Source: Elusimicrobiota bacterium (GTDB lineage Bacteria > Elusimicrobiota > Elusimicrobia > UBA1565 > UBA9628). From it: 9,099 nucleotides of DNA. The stretch spans positions 1-9,099 of the forward strand of contig JAGWRY010000380.1 of NCBI GenBank assembly GCA_028869495.1, written 5' to 3'. Positions 1-6,627 of this stretch are shown here, piece by piece. Below the pieces are notes generated by a model. That model had not been told where the DNA came from, ran no database searches, and worked only from the letters and a program-made list of their open reading frames with translations. Each line of letters opens with the position of its first letter. Positions within the stretch are counted from its first letter, which is position 1. A program made the translations under genes and the position numbers.

Positions 1-3
1 CGC

Positions 4-534
4 GTGAGGCGCCTCGCGCTGGCCGCCCTGCTCGCCGCGTCCGCCGCGGCCGCGTCCGCCGCGCCCGACGCCCGCCCGCTCTTCGCGCGCGGCCGGATCC
101 AGTGGGCCGCGGGCGGCGGCTACGGCGCCTACGGCCCGCGCGACTACGCGGTGCTCGCGCTCCAGGGCGACTGGTTCCTGCGCGACGGCCTCAGCGCGGG
201 ACTGTCGGGCGAGGCCTGGCTCGGCTCGAACCCGCAGGTCTACGACCTGAGCCCGCAGGTCCGCGAGGTCTTCCTGGACGCGCCCTGGGCGGAGAAGCCC
301 TTCGTCGGCGCCTTCTACCGCCGCACCGCCTTCAGCCGCGGCGACGCGCCCGAGGACTCGGGCGGCGCGCGCGCCGGCGTCGTGATCCCGCTGTCGGCGC
401 GCGCCTACGCGAGCGTCGACCTCGCCTACGAGCGCTACTCGCGCTGCGACCCGCGCCTCTTCTCGCGCTGCGACCTCGTCTACCCCGAGGTCGCGATCGC
501 CTTCGGCCTGGGCTCCTCCGGCGCGGCGCGCTGA
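4..534 (+). CDS. Small secreted, probable outer-membrane beta-barrel protein (hypothetical)
   Basis: A 176-residue protein starting with GTG. Residues 1-20 form a signal peptide (two arginines, then an alanine/leucine-rich core, cleavage near SAA-PD), which supports this start even though only 3 bases precede it; a start further upstream cannot be excluded. The mature part is short alternating hydrophobic/polar segments rich in Gly, Tyr and Phe (for example GGGYGAYG at 37-44, GAFYRR at 102-107, ASVDLAYERY at 136-145) and ends in AIAFGLG. This is the pattern of a small outer-membrane beta-barrel and resembles uncharacterised barrel proteins with a similar GAFYRR and YERY...YPE layout. The motif SRCD occurs twice (146-149 and 154-157), giving two cysteines eight residues apart that could form a disulfide. 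It is the only plus-strand gene and converges with the DUF805 gene, 4 bp between stops. Function unknown; the barrel assignment is inference. Confidence 0.75.
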   Translation: MRRLALAALLAASAAAASAAPDARPLFARGRIQWAAGGGYGAYGPRDYAVLALQGDWFLRDGLSAGLSGEAWLGSNPQVYDLSPQVREVFLDAPWAEKPFVGAFYRRTAFSRGDAPEDSGGARAGVVIPLSARAYASVDLAYERYSRCDPRLFSRCDLVYPEVAIAFGLGSSGAAR

Positions 535-538
535 CGCG

Positions 539-910
539 TCAGGCGGCCGGCGGGGCCGCGGGCGCCGCGGCCGGAGTCCCGCCGCCGAGCGGGTCGGCGC
601 CGAAGCGGTTCGGCCCCGCCGTCCCCTTCAGGAAGGTCAGTTCGACGATCGGCCACAGGCAGAGGAGCGGCACGAAGTTGACCAGGATGAACCAGCCCGT
701 GCGGTCCCGGTCGTGGCAGCGCTTGATCCCCAGCGCGACCGACGCGTAGACGGCGACCAGCAGGACCGGGACGTAGAAGAGGAGCAGTCTCTCGGGGACC
801 AGCTCCGAGGCCTTCACCAGCGCCGCGACGGCCAGCCCCGCGAAGAAGTAGGGCCGCCGGTTCACCCGGCCCTCCGTCGAGAACCACAGCTTCGGATCCG
901 AGTAGTCCAT
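539..910 (-). CDS. DUF805 family membrane protein
   Basis: A 123-residue inner-membrane protein of the DUF805 family, whose function is unknown. Family hallmarks are visible: an N-terminal segment with EGRVNRRPYFF (13-23; the family has GR-x-NR-x-x-Y/F), about three hydrophobic segments (roughly 22-34, 43-63, 72-95), the loop motif KRCHDRDRTGWF (63-74; family RRLHD...GW), and the closing GPNRFGADP (99-107; family G-x-NRFGxDP). The tail after 108 is low-complexity Ala/Pro. The ATG was chosen because the homologous region begins there and a run of six G lies 3 nt upstream (914-919). The open frame extends far upstream, but that part is a shadow of the Kch-like gene. It is last in the minus-strand series, 77 nt after the Kch-like stop, and may be transcribed with it or separately. 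No link to metal efflux is evident beyond position. Confidence 0.88.
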   Translation of the reverse strand: MDYSDPKLWFSTEGRVNRRPYFFAGLAVAALVKASELVPERLLLFYVPVLLVAVYASVALGIKRCHDRDRTGWFILVNFVPLLCLWPIVELTFLKGTAGPNRFGADPLGGGTPAAAPAAPPAA

Positions 911-932
911 GAGCCCCCCGAGCGCCGACGGC

Positions 933-988
933 GCCCGCGCCCAGCTTACCCCCGATTCGCCCTCCGCGCAAGGGGGCCGGGCGCGGGC
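933..988. repeat. GC-rich inverted repeat between Kch-like and DUF805 genes
   Basis: A perfect 10-bp inverted repeat, gcccgcgccc at 933-942 and gggcgcgggc at 979-988, encloses 36 nt. Inside, ccccc (949-953) can pair with ggggg (972-976). It starts at the last base of the Kch-like stop codon and fills most of the 77-nt gap before DUF805. No T-run follows on either strand, so it is not a classic intrinsic terminator. It may act as a 3'-end or attenuation hairpin, or be chance pairing in very GC-rich DNA. Confidence 0.4.
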
Positions 989-1722
989 TACTTCTTGCGC
1001 TCGCGGCCGAACAGGACCCTGCCGACGCGATGGGACAGGAGCGGACCCAGCGCGGTCATCACCGCCGTCGTGAAGACCCCGATCCCGGCGATGATCAGCG
1101 TGACGACGAAGAGCTTCGCCGCCGGCGCGACCGGCAGGATGCTGGTGCCGAGGGTCGACAGGGTCGCGACGGTGAAGTAGAGCGCCGTGTAGACGTCGCT
1201 GATCGGCGGGGAGAAGCCCGGACCGAGCAGGAGCGAGCCCAGCAGGCCGTAGACGACCACCGCGATCAGACCGAAGAACGACATCAGGTAGGCGCCGAGG
1301 CGGGAGCTCCTCTCGAAGCGCGCGCGCCAGATCAGCAGGGCGGCCAGCGAGAGCCCGGCCGGCAGGACGTCGAGCGGGGAGCGGCGGCCGGCCAGGTCCA
1401 CGCACGCGGCGGCCAGCAGGAGCAGGATCGAGAAGGCCCAGGCCGAGCGCAGGCGCCAGAAGAGCCCCGCGCCGGTGACGATCATCCCCGCGCCGAGCAG
1501 GGCCTGCACGCCGCGCCCGAGGACGGCGAAGGAGAGCTCCCGTCCCAGCTCCGACAGGGGCTCCGCGCGGGCGATCAGCGAGTAGACGCCCCCCAGACCG
1601 GGAACGCGCAGGCCGGACATCACGTTCACGGCGCCGGTGAAGACGAGCAGGGCGCCGATCGGCGCCTGCGGCCACAGCCGGGCGGCCGGCGTCCGCCCCG
1701 CGCCGCCCTCCCGACGGGTCAT
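988..1722 (-). CDS. Kch-like membrane protein with degenerate potassium filter and no RCK domain
   Basis: A 244-residue protein resembling the membrane part of E. coli Kch (recalled sequence). Hydrophobic segments lie near 18-38, 66-88, 93-110, 116-132, 145-167 and 201-227, with a re-entrant pore-loop region at 178-198. Matching stretches include GAGLFWRLRSAWAFSILLLL (85-104; Kch has GLLFRAKLAWAISIILLL), SDVYTALYFTVATLSTLG (175-192; Kch MTAFYFSIETMSTVG) and IIAGIGVFTTAVMTALGPLL (210-229; Kch IISGITVFATSMTSIFGPLI). The filter is altered: Kch TVGYGDIVPV corresponds to TLGTSILPV (190-198), losing the GYG signature and one residue. The cytoplasmic RCK/TrkA-N domain that follows in Kch (417 aa) is absent; the protein stops after a short basic tail. 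The ATG overlaps the preceding SDR stop as ATGA, implying translational coupling, since no clear ribosome binding site is visible. Conduction of potassium is doubtful; it could be a non-conducting or differently selective relative. Confidence 0.82.
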   Translation of the reverse strand: MTRREGGAGRTPAARLWPQAPIGALLVFTGAVNVMSGLRVPGLGGVYSLIARAEPLSELGRELSFAVLGRGVQALLGAGMIVTGAGLFWRLRSAWAFSILLLLAAACVDLAGRRSPLDVLPAGLSLAALLIWRARFERSSRLGAYLMSFFGLIAVVVYGLLGSLLLGPGFSPPISDVYTALYFTVATLSTLGTSILPVAPAAKLFVVTLIIAGIGVFTTAVMTALGPLLSHRVGRVLFGRERKK

Positions 1723-2486
1723 CGGCGCTTGAACGCGAACGGCCCGCAGGCCTGCATGACGGGCATCATCTGCAGGCGGTTGACGTTGACGCGCCGGGGA
1801 AGGGTGCAGGCCCAGAAGACGGCCTCGGCGACGTCTTCGGCGGTCAGCGCGTCGATGCCGCGGTACGGCGCCTTCGCCTTCTCGGCGTCGCCGCGGAAGC
1901 GGACCAGCGAGAACTCGGTCTCGGCCAGGCCCGGCTCGACGTCGGTGACGCGCACGTTCGAGCCGAGCAGGTCGGCGCGCAGGTTCTGCGCGAACTGCAG
2001 GGCGAAGGCCTTCGTCGCGCCGTAGCAGTTGCCGCCCGGGTACGGGAAGTCGGCCGCGACCGAGCCCAGCACGACGACGTGGCCGCGGTCGCGCTCGACC
2101 ATCCCGGGCAGGAAGGCGCGCACGGTGTAGGCCAGCCCGGCGACGTTGGTCGCGATCATCGCGTCCCAGTCGTCGAGGTCGGCCTGCGGCGCGGGCTCGA
2201 GGCCCCGCGCGAGCCCCGCGTTGGCGACGACGACGTCGACGGCGGCGAAGCCATTCGGGAGCGAGCGCGGCAGGGCCTCGACGGCCTTCCGGTCGCGCAC
2301 GTCCAGCGCGACGGCGTGACAGCGCGCGCCGAGCTCCTTCTTGAGCGCCGCGAGGCGCTCCCGCCGCCGCCCGGTCGCGATCACCTTCGCGCCCTCGGCG
2401 GCGAAGCGCCGGGCGATCGCCGCGCCGAAGCCGGAGGTCGCGCCGGTCACCAGGACGGTCAAGGACTTCGGGTCCGCGCGCTCCAC
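1719..2486 (-). CDS. Short-chain dehydrogenase/reductase, YdfG-like
   Basis: A 255-residue classical SDR, a cytoplasmic NADP-dependent oxidoreductase. Visible motifs: cofactor-binding TGATSGFG (14-21), ATGRRRERL (37-45) with arginines suited to the NADP phosphate, ANAG (88-91), the structural N114, catalytic S142, and the YxxxK pair Y155/K159, followed by EPG (184-186). It follows E. coli YdfG nearly end to end: RFRGD (196-200), a C-terminal TLPRRVNVNRLQMMPV (228-243) and length 255 versus 248. YdfG oxidises 3-hydroxy acids such as serine/allo-threonine and is linked to malonic semialdehyde reduction; the substrate here is inferred only from similarity. The start is GTG, 1 nt after the DUF2231 stop, with a run of six G 7 nt upstream (2494-2499). 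The last four bases overlap the next gene's start (ATGA). Its link to metal efflux is unclear and may be only co-transcription. Confidence 0.9.
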   Translation of the reverse strand: MERADPKSLTVLVTGATSGFGAAIARRFAAEGAKVIATGRRRERLAALKKELGARCHAVALDVRDRKAVEALPRSLPNGFAAVDVVVANAGLARGLEPAPQADLDDWDAMIATNVAGLAYTVRAFLPGMVERDRGHVVVLGSVAADFPYPGGNCYGATKAFALQFAQNLRADLLGSNVRVTDVEPGLAETEFSLVRFRGDAEKAKAPYRGIDALTAEDVAEAVFWACTLPRRVNVNRLQMMPVMQACGPFAFKRR

Positions 2487-2487
2487 G

Positions 2488-2943
2488 CTACATCCCCCCG
2501 CCGTCGGCGACGCCCATCCCGTAGCGGTAGACGACCTCGCCGCCGTGCTGGGCCGTCGCGAAGAGCAGGCCGAAGCCGGCCAGCCAGAGCAGGAAGACCG
2601 CCGCGCGCCAGGCGCGCCCGTCGCGGCCGGTCTTGAACGTCCAGAAGCGGAACGCCGACAGGGCGGTGAAGGTCCAGCAGGTCCACCAGGCCAGCGTCTT
2701 GTGGTCGGCCAGGACCTCCCAGGCCAGCGGCTTGTGCGGCGCCGTGCGCTCGGCCAGAAGTCCCAGGGCCAGCGCCGTCCAGGCCGCCAGCGTTCCCAGC
2801 CAGAGCAGCCAGCTCTCGGCGGGGCCGAGCCAAGCCGGGGACGACCGTCTCATCCGCAGCCCGGCGACGGCCAGGCCGAGCGTCAGCAGGGCGATCGGGA
2901 AGTGGACCGCCGCCGGGTGCAGATGATAGGGCTCGAGGGGCAC
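2488..2943 (-). CDS. DUF2231 family membrane protein
   Basis: A 151-residue, four-helix inner-membrane protein of the DUF2231 family (function unknown). It opens with the characteristic HPAAVHFPIALL (9-20), where the two histidines begin the first helix. Further helices lie near 43-62, 84-103 and 113-132. HKTLAWWT (81-88) and ATAQHGGEVVYRYGMG (129-144) are the other conserved elements; histidines near the membrane face and the HGGE motif suggest heme or metal binding, but that is inference. The start is GTG, chosen because HPxxVHFPI normally lies within the first ten or so residues. It is 4 nt past the stop of the small secreted protein, and the SDR gene begins 1 nt after its own stop, so it sits inside a tightly packed operon. 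Proteins of this family are often encoded near copper or other heavy-metal efflux genes (general knowledge, not checked here). Confidence 0.87.
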   Translation of the reverse strand: MPLEPYHLHPAAVHFPIALLTLGLAVAGLRMRRSSPAWLGPAESWLLWLGTLAAWTALALGLLAERTAPHKPLAWEVLADHKTLAWWTCWTFTALSAFRFWTFKTGRDGRAWRAAVFLLWLAGFGLLFATAQHGGEVVYRYGMGVADGGGM

Positions 2944-2947
2944 GCCC

Positions 2948-3337
2948 TTAGAGCTTGACGACCTTGTCGACGATGATCGCCGGCAGACCGCCCGAGCGGA
3001 CGACCCGGCCCGTCACCGCCGCATCGGCGCCGGCCAGCTCCTTGGCCTGCGCGTACGGCTTCTCGTCGGAATGGTCCTGGACGACGAGGTAGAGCTTCCC
3101 GGCCTTCGTCAGCACGCCCAGCGGCGCGCCGTCCTTGAGCACGCACATCTTCGCGCACTCGGCGTGCTTGGGCCCGTGCGCCCCGTGGCCCAGGTAGCAG
3201 GCCATGTCGACCATCTCGCCCTTCAGCGTCGTCGCGGCGCCTTTCTTGGACGCCGCCTCCTTCATGTGCCCCGTGTGCGCCCACGCCGCCCCGGTCCCGA
3301 GAGCGAGCGCGAACAGCGCGACAGCGATCTTCTTCAT
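2948..3337 (-). CDS. Secreted Cys/His-rich protein, candidate periplasmic metal-binding accessory of the efflux pump
   Basis: A 129-residue protein with a clear Sec signal peptide (1-20, cleavage after AWA), so the mature protein begins HTGHMK. The mature domain carries ACYLGHGAHG (46-55), then H58, C61, C65: three cysteines and several histidines in about 20 residues, a plausible metal or disulfide site. The second half (GAPLGVLTKAGKLYLVV at 70-86, PYAQAKELAG at 94-103, VTGRVVRSGG at 108-117, ending IIVDKVVKL) reads like a small OB-type beta-barrel, as in bacterial OB-fold secreted proteins. It is not CusF: the mature protein has no tryptophan for a Met2-His-Trp Cu(I) site. The ATG has an excellent ribosome binding site, AAGGAGG with a 9-nt spacer (3347-3353). 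It lies 35 nt after the CusA stop. Known only as an uncharacterised family; metal binding is inferred from residues and context. Confidence 0.82.
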   Translation of the reverse strand: MKKIAVALFALALGTGAAWAHTGHMKEAASKKGAATTLKGEMVDMACYLGHGAHGPKHAECAKMCVLKDGAPLGVLTKAGKLYLVVQDHSDEKPYAQAKELAGADAAVTGRVVRSGGLPAIIVDKVVKL

Positions 3338-3346
3338 GCGAGGGTT

Positions 3347-3353
3347 CCTCCTT
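3347..3353 (-). promoter_or_regulatory. Strong Shine-Dalgarno (AAGGAGG) of the small secreted Cys/His protein
   Basis: The minus strand reads AAGGAGG followed by 9 nt and the ATG at 3337. This decides the start: the same frame stays open upstream for more than 3 kb through the CusA gene, and only this site plus the signal peptide mark the true beginning. It also suggests high, independent translation within the operon. Confidence 0.8.
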
Positions 3354-3372
3354 GGATCCGTCTCGTTCCCTT

Positions 3373-6300
3373 CTATGATTTTTGGCCGGCGTTGTCCAAC
3401 GCGCGCGACCTCCAGACCGTGAAGATCGCCGGGTAGATCAGCAACTCCAGGACGAACGACGTGAAGATGCCGCCGACCATCGGCGCGGCGATCCTCTTCA
3501 TCACGTCCGCCCCCGCCTCGGCCGCCGGCGCCCACATGATCGGCAAGAGGCCCATGAACAGGCAGAGCACCGTCATCATCTTCGGGCGGATGCGCTTGAC
3601 CGCGCCGTGCACGACCGCCTCCTCCAGGTCCGCGAGCGTCTTCATGCGCCCCTTGCGGACCCACTCGTCGTAGGCCAGGTTCAAATACAGCAGCATGATG
3701 ACCCCGGTCTCGGCGTCCACGCCGGCCAGCGCGATGATCCCGACCCAGACCGCGACCGACAGGTTGTAATGGAGCAGGAACAGGAGCCACATCGCCCCGA
3801 CCAGCGAGAACGGCACGGCCAGGAACACGATCCCGGTCTCGACCAGCGAGCCCGTGTTCACGTACAGGAGGACGAACAGGATCAGGAAGGTCAGCGGCAG
3901 GACGAGCATCAGCCGTTTCTCGGCCCTCTGCATATACTCGAACTGCCCGCTCCACTCGAGCGTGTACCCCGACGGAAGCCGGACGTCGCGCGCGACCAGG
4001 GCCTTGGCCTGCGCCACGTAGCCGCCGATGTCGCGGCCCGGGGCGAGGTCCACGTAGACCCAGCCCGTCAGCATCCCGTCCTCGTCCTTGATCATCGGCG
4101 GGCCCGTCGAGACGCGGATGTCGGCCAGCTGGACGATCGGGACCTGGGCCCCGGTCGGCGTCGGGACCAGCACGCGCTCGAGGCGGTTCAGGTCGTCGCG
4201 ATAATCGCGCGCGTAGCGCACGTTGACCGGGTAGCGCTCCCGCCCCTCGACGGTCGTCGTCACGTTCATGCCGCCGATCGCCGTCTCGACGACGTCTTCG
4301 ACGTCGCCGACCGTCAGGCCGTAGCGCGCGGCCTCGGCCCGGCGCACCGTGAAGTCCAGGTAGTAGCCGCCGGTCGTGCGCTCGGCGTAGACGCTGCGCG
4401 TGCCCGGGACCTTCGGCAGGACGGCCTCGATCCGCTCGCCGATCTTCTGGATCTCGGTCAGATCCGGACCGAAGATCTTGATCCCCACCGGCGTGCGGAT
4501 GCCGGTGGTCAGCATGTCGAGGCGCGTCTTGATCGGCATCGTCCAGGCGTTGGTCGTGCCGGGCAGCTTCAGCGCCGCGTCCATCGCCGCGATCAGCTCG
4601 TCCCAGGTCCGGCGGCGATGCGTCGTCCAGGACAGCCCGAGCAGGCGGTGCCGGACGGCGACCTTCGGCCAATCGTCCATCGGCTTGAGCTTGACGACCG
4701 TTTCGACCATCGACAGCGGCGCAGGGTCCGTCGCCGTGCGCGCGCGCCCGACCTTGCCGAAGGCGTGCTCGACCTCCGGGAAGGACTTCAGGACCTCGTC
4801 CTGCCTCTGCAGCCAGTTCTTGGCCGCCTCGATCGAGATGCCGGGCAACGTCGACGGCATGTAGAGGATGTCGCCCTCGTTGAGGGGCGGCATGAACTCC
4901 GAGCCCAGGTGCCGAAAGACGGGGATCGTGGCCAGGACCAGGACCGCCGCCGCCGCGATCGCCGCGCGCCGCCGCTCCAGCGTCCAGCGCAGGACCGGCT
5001 CGTAGATCCGGAACAGCGCGCGGCTGATCGGATGCTTCTCTTCGGGGTGGATCTTCCCCGCCCAGACGAAGTTCGCCAGCCGCGACAGCCAGGCGGGCTT
5101 GAGCCGGAGCTCCCGCGCGGGCCGCAGCAGGATCTGCATCAGGACCGGGACCAACGTCACCGCGAGGACCGCCGCGAAGGACATCGAGAAGGTCTTCGTG
5201 TAGGCGAGCGGCTTGAAGAGCCGGCCCTCCTGGGCCTCGAGCGTGAAGACCGGCAGGAAGGAGACCGCGATCACGAGAAGAGAGAAGAAGATCGGCCGTC
5301 CGACCTCCTGCGTCGCGCGCAGGATCACGTCCTCCCGCGGCCCCGGCTCGCCGGCCGCCTGCCACTCCTCGAGGCGCTTGTGGGCGTTCTCGACCATGAT
5401 GACCGCCGCGTCCACCATCGCGCCGATCGCGATCGCGATCCCGCCCAGCGACATGATGTTGGCGCTCATCCCGAGGCGCTGCATCGGGATGAAGGCCAGG
5501 AGCGCCGCGACCGGCAGGGCCAGGATCGGCACCAGCGCGCTGCGGAAGTGCCACAGGAACACGACGATCACGAGGCTGACGATGAGCAGCTCCTCGATCA
5601 GCTTCTCGCGCAGCGTCGCGACGCTGCGCTCGATCAGGTCCGAGCGGTCGTAGGTCGTCACGATCTTGACGCCCGGCGGCAGGCCGGACCTGGTCTCGGC
5701 GAGCTTCTTCTTGACCGCGTCGATCACCTTCAGGACGTTCTCGCCGTAGCGCACGACGACGATGCCGCCGACGACCTCCCCCTGGCCGTCGAGTTCGGCC
5801 GCGCCGCGGCGCATGTCGGGCCCGAAGTGCACGCGCGCGACGTTCCGGATCAGGACCGGCACGCCGTGGCGGTCGACGCCGATCGGCACGTCTTCGACGT
5901 CGCGCAGGCTCTTGATGTAGCCGCGCCCGCGGATCATGTACTCGTGCTCGCTCATCTCGAGCACCCGCCCGCCGACGTCCTCGTTCGAGCGCTTCAGCGC
6001 CGCGACGACGCGGCCGAACGGGATGCCGTAGGCCAGCAGGGCGTCCGGGTCCACCTCGACCTGGTACTGCTTGACGTAGCCGCCGACCGAGGCCACCTCG
6101 GCCACGCCCGGCACGGACTCCAGCCAGTAGCGCAGGTACCAGTCCTGGAACGAGCGCAGGTCGGCCAGGCTCTGATGCCCCGTCGTGTCGACCAGCGCGT
6201 ACTCGAAGCCCCAGCCGACGCCGGTCGCGTCCGGGCCGAGCGTCGGGTGCACCCCCGGCGGCAGCTTTCCCTCCAGCTCCGAGAGGTACTCGAGCGTGCG

Positions 6301-6624
6301 CGAGCGCGCCCAGTACATGTCGACGCCGTCCTGGTAGACGATGTAGACGAAGGACAGCCCGAAGAACGAGTAGCCGCGCACGGTCTTGACCTTCGGCGCG
6401 GCCAGCATCGCGGTCACGATCGGATAGGTGACCTGGTCCTCGACCAGGTCCGGCGAGCGGCCCGGCCATTCGGTGAACACGATCGTCTGCACGTCGGAGA
6501 GGTCCGGGATCGCGTCCATCGGGATGTTCTTCAGCGCGTAGAATCCCCAGCCGACGGCGAAGAGGAGGCCGAGGAAGACGAAGAAGCGGTTCTTCGCGCA
6601 CCAGGCGATCAGGCGCTCGATCAT
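3373..6624 (-). CDS. cusA: CusA-type heavy-metal efflux RND transporter, predicted Cu(I)/Ag(I)
   Basis: A 1083-residue inner-membrane RND pump that exports metal ions using the proton gradient, as the trimeric core of a CusCBA-type complex. It aligns along its length with E. coli CusA. The substrate methionines M573, M623 and M672 of E. coli correspond to M589 (LYMPSTLPG), M639 (APLSMVET) and M704 (RLDMLTTG). The proton-relay residues D405, E939 and K984 correspond to D405 (GAMVDAAVIM), E972 (AGVDAETGV) and K1015 (RIRPKMMT). Other markers are N-terminal MDAIPDLSDVQ (36-46), ARSRTLEYL (106-114), GPDATGVGWGFEYALVD (130-146), NIMSLGGIAIAIGAMVDA (389-406) and ENAHKRLEEW (412-421). Twelve transmembrane helices are expected, with two large periplasmic loops. 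ATG start with GGGGAG 6 nt upstream (6631-6636), 3 nt after the adaptor stop. No frameshift or lost residue was seen. The three-methionine set favours Cu(I)/Ag(I) over the Zn/Co/Cd of CzcA. Confidence 0.96.
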   Translation of the reverse strand: MIERLIAWCAKNRFFVFLGLLFAVGWGFYALKNIPMDAIPDLSDVQTIVFTEWPGRSPDLVEDQVTYPIVTAMLAAPKVKTVRGYSFFGLSFVYIVYQDGVDMYWARSRTLEYLSELEGKLPPGVHPTLGPDATGVGWGFEYALVDTTGHQSLADLRSFQDWYLRYWLESVPGVAEVASVGGYVKQYQVEVDPDALLAYGIPFGRVVAALKRSNEDVGGRVLEMSEHEYMIRGRGYIKSLRDVEDVPIGVDRHGVPVLIRNVARVHFGPDMRRGAAELDGQGEVVGGIVVVRYGENVLKVIDAVKKKLAETRSGLPPGVKIVTTYDRSDLIERSVATLREKLIEELLIVSLVIVVFLWHFRSALVPILALPVAALLAFIPMQRLGMSANIMSLGGIAIAIGAMVDAAVIMVENAHKRLEEWQAAGEPGPREDVILRATQEVGRPIFFSLLVIAVSFLPVFTLEAQEGRLFKPLAYTKTFSMSFAAVLAVTLVPVLMQILLRPARELRLKPAWLSRLANFVWAGKIHPEEKHPISRALFRIYEPVLRWTLERRRAAIAAAAVLVLATIPVFRHLGSEFMPPLNEGDILYMPSTLPGISIEAAKNWLQRQDEVLKSFPEVEHAFGKVGRARTATDPAPLSMVETVVKLKPMDDWPKVAVRHRLLGLSWTTHRRRTWDELIAAMDAALKLPGTTNAWTMPIKTRLDMLTTGIRTPVGIKIFGPDLTEIQKIGERIEAVLPKVPGTRSVYAERTTGGYYLDFTVRRAEAARYGLTVGDVEDVVETAIGGMNVTTTVEGRERYPVNVRYARDYRDDLNRLERVLVPTPTGAQVPIVQLADIRVSTGPPMIKDEDGMLTGWVYVDLAPGRDIGGYVAQAKALVARDVRLPSGYTLEWSGQFEYMQRAEKRLMLVLPLTFLILFVLLYVNTGSLVETGIVFLAVPFSLVGAMWLLFLLHYNLSVAVWVGIIALAGVDAETGVIMLLYLNLAYDEWVRKGRMKTLADLEEAVVHGAVKRIRPKMMTVLCLFMGLLPIMWAPAAEAGADVMKRIAAPMVGGIFTSFVLELLIYPAIFTVWRSRALDNAGQKS

Positions 6625-6627
6625 GGC

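Noticed and set aside
535..538. Possible bidirectional terminator between the convergent genes
   Set aside because: Only 4 bp separate the two stop codons and no clear stem with a T-run was seen around them.
102..749. A 215-codon plus-strand frame overlapping the first gene and DUF805
   Set aside because: Arg/Pro-rich low-complexity translation overlapping two better-supported genes; no start signal or domain.
911..1675. N-terminal extension of the DUF805 frame to 378 codons
   Set aside because: The extra part is an out-of-frame reading of the Kch-like gene and of the 77-nt gap; DUF805 homology starts at the ATG at 910.
2948..6601. A 1217-codon minus-strand frame reading through the CusA gene into the small secreted protein
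   Set aside because: Only the last 129 codons make sense (signal peptide, Cys/His motif, strong ribosome binding site at 3347-3353). The upstream part is an out-of-frame reading of CusA, rich in Arg/Gly/Ala.
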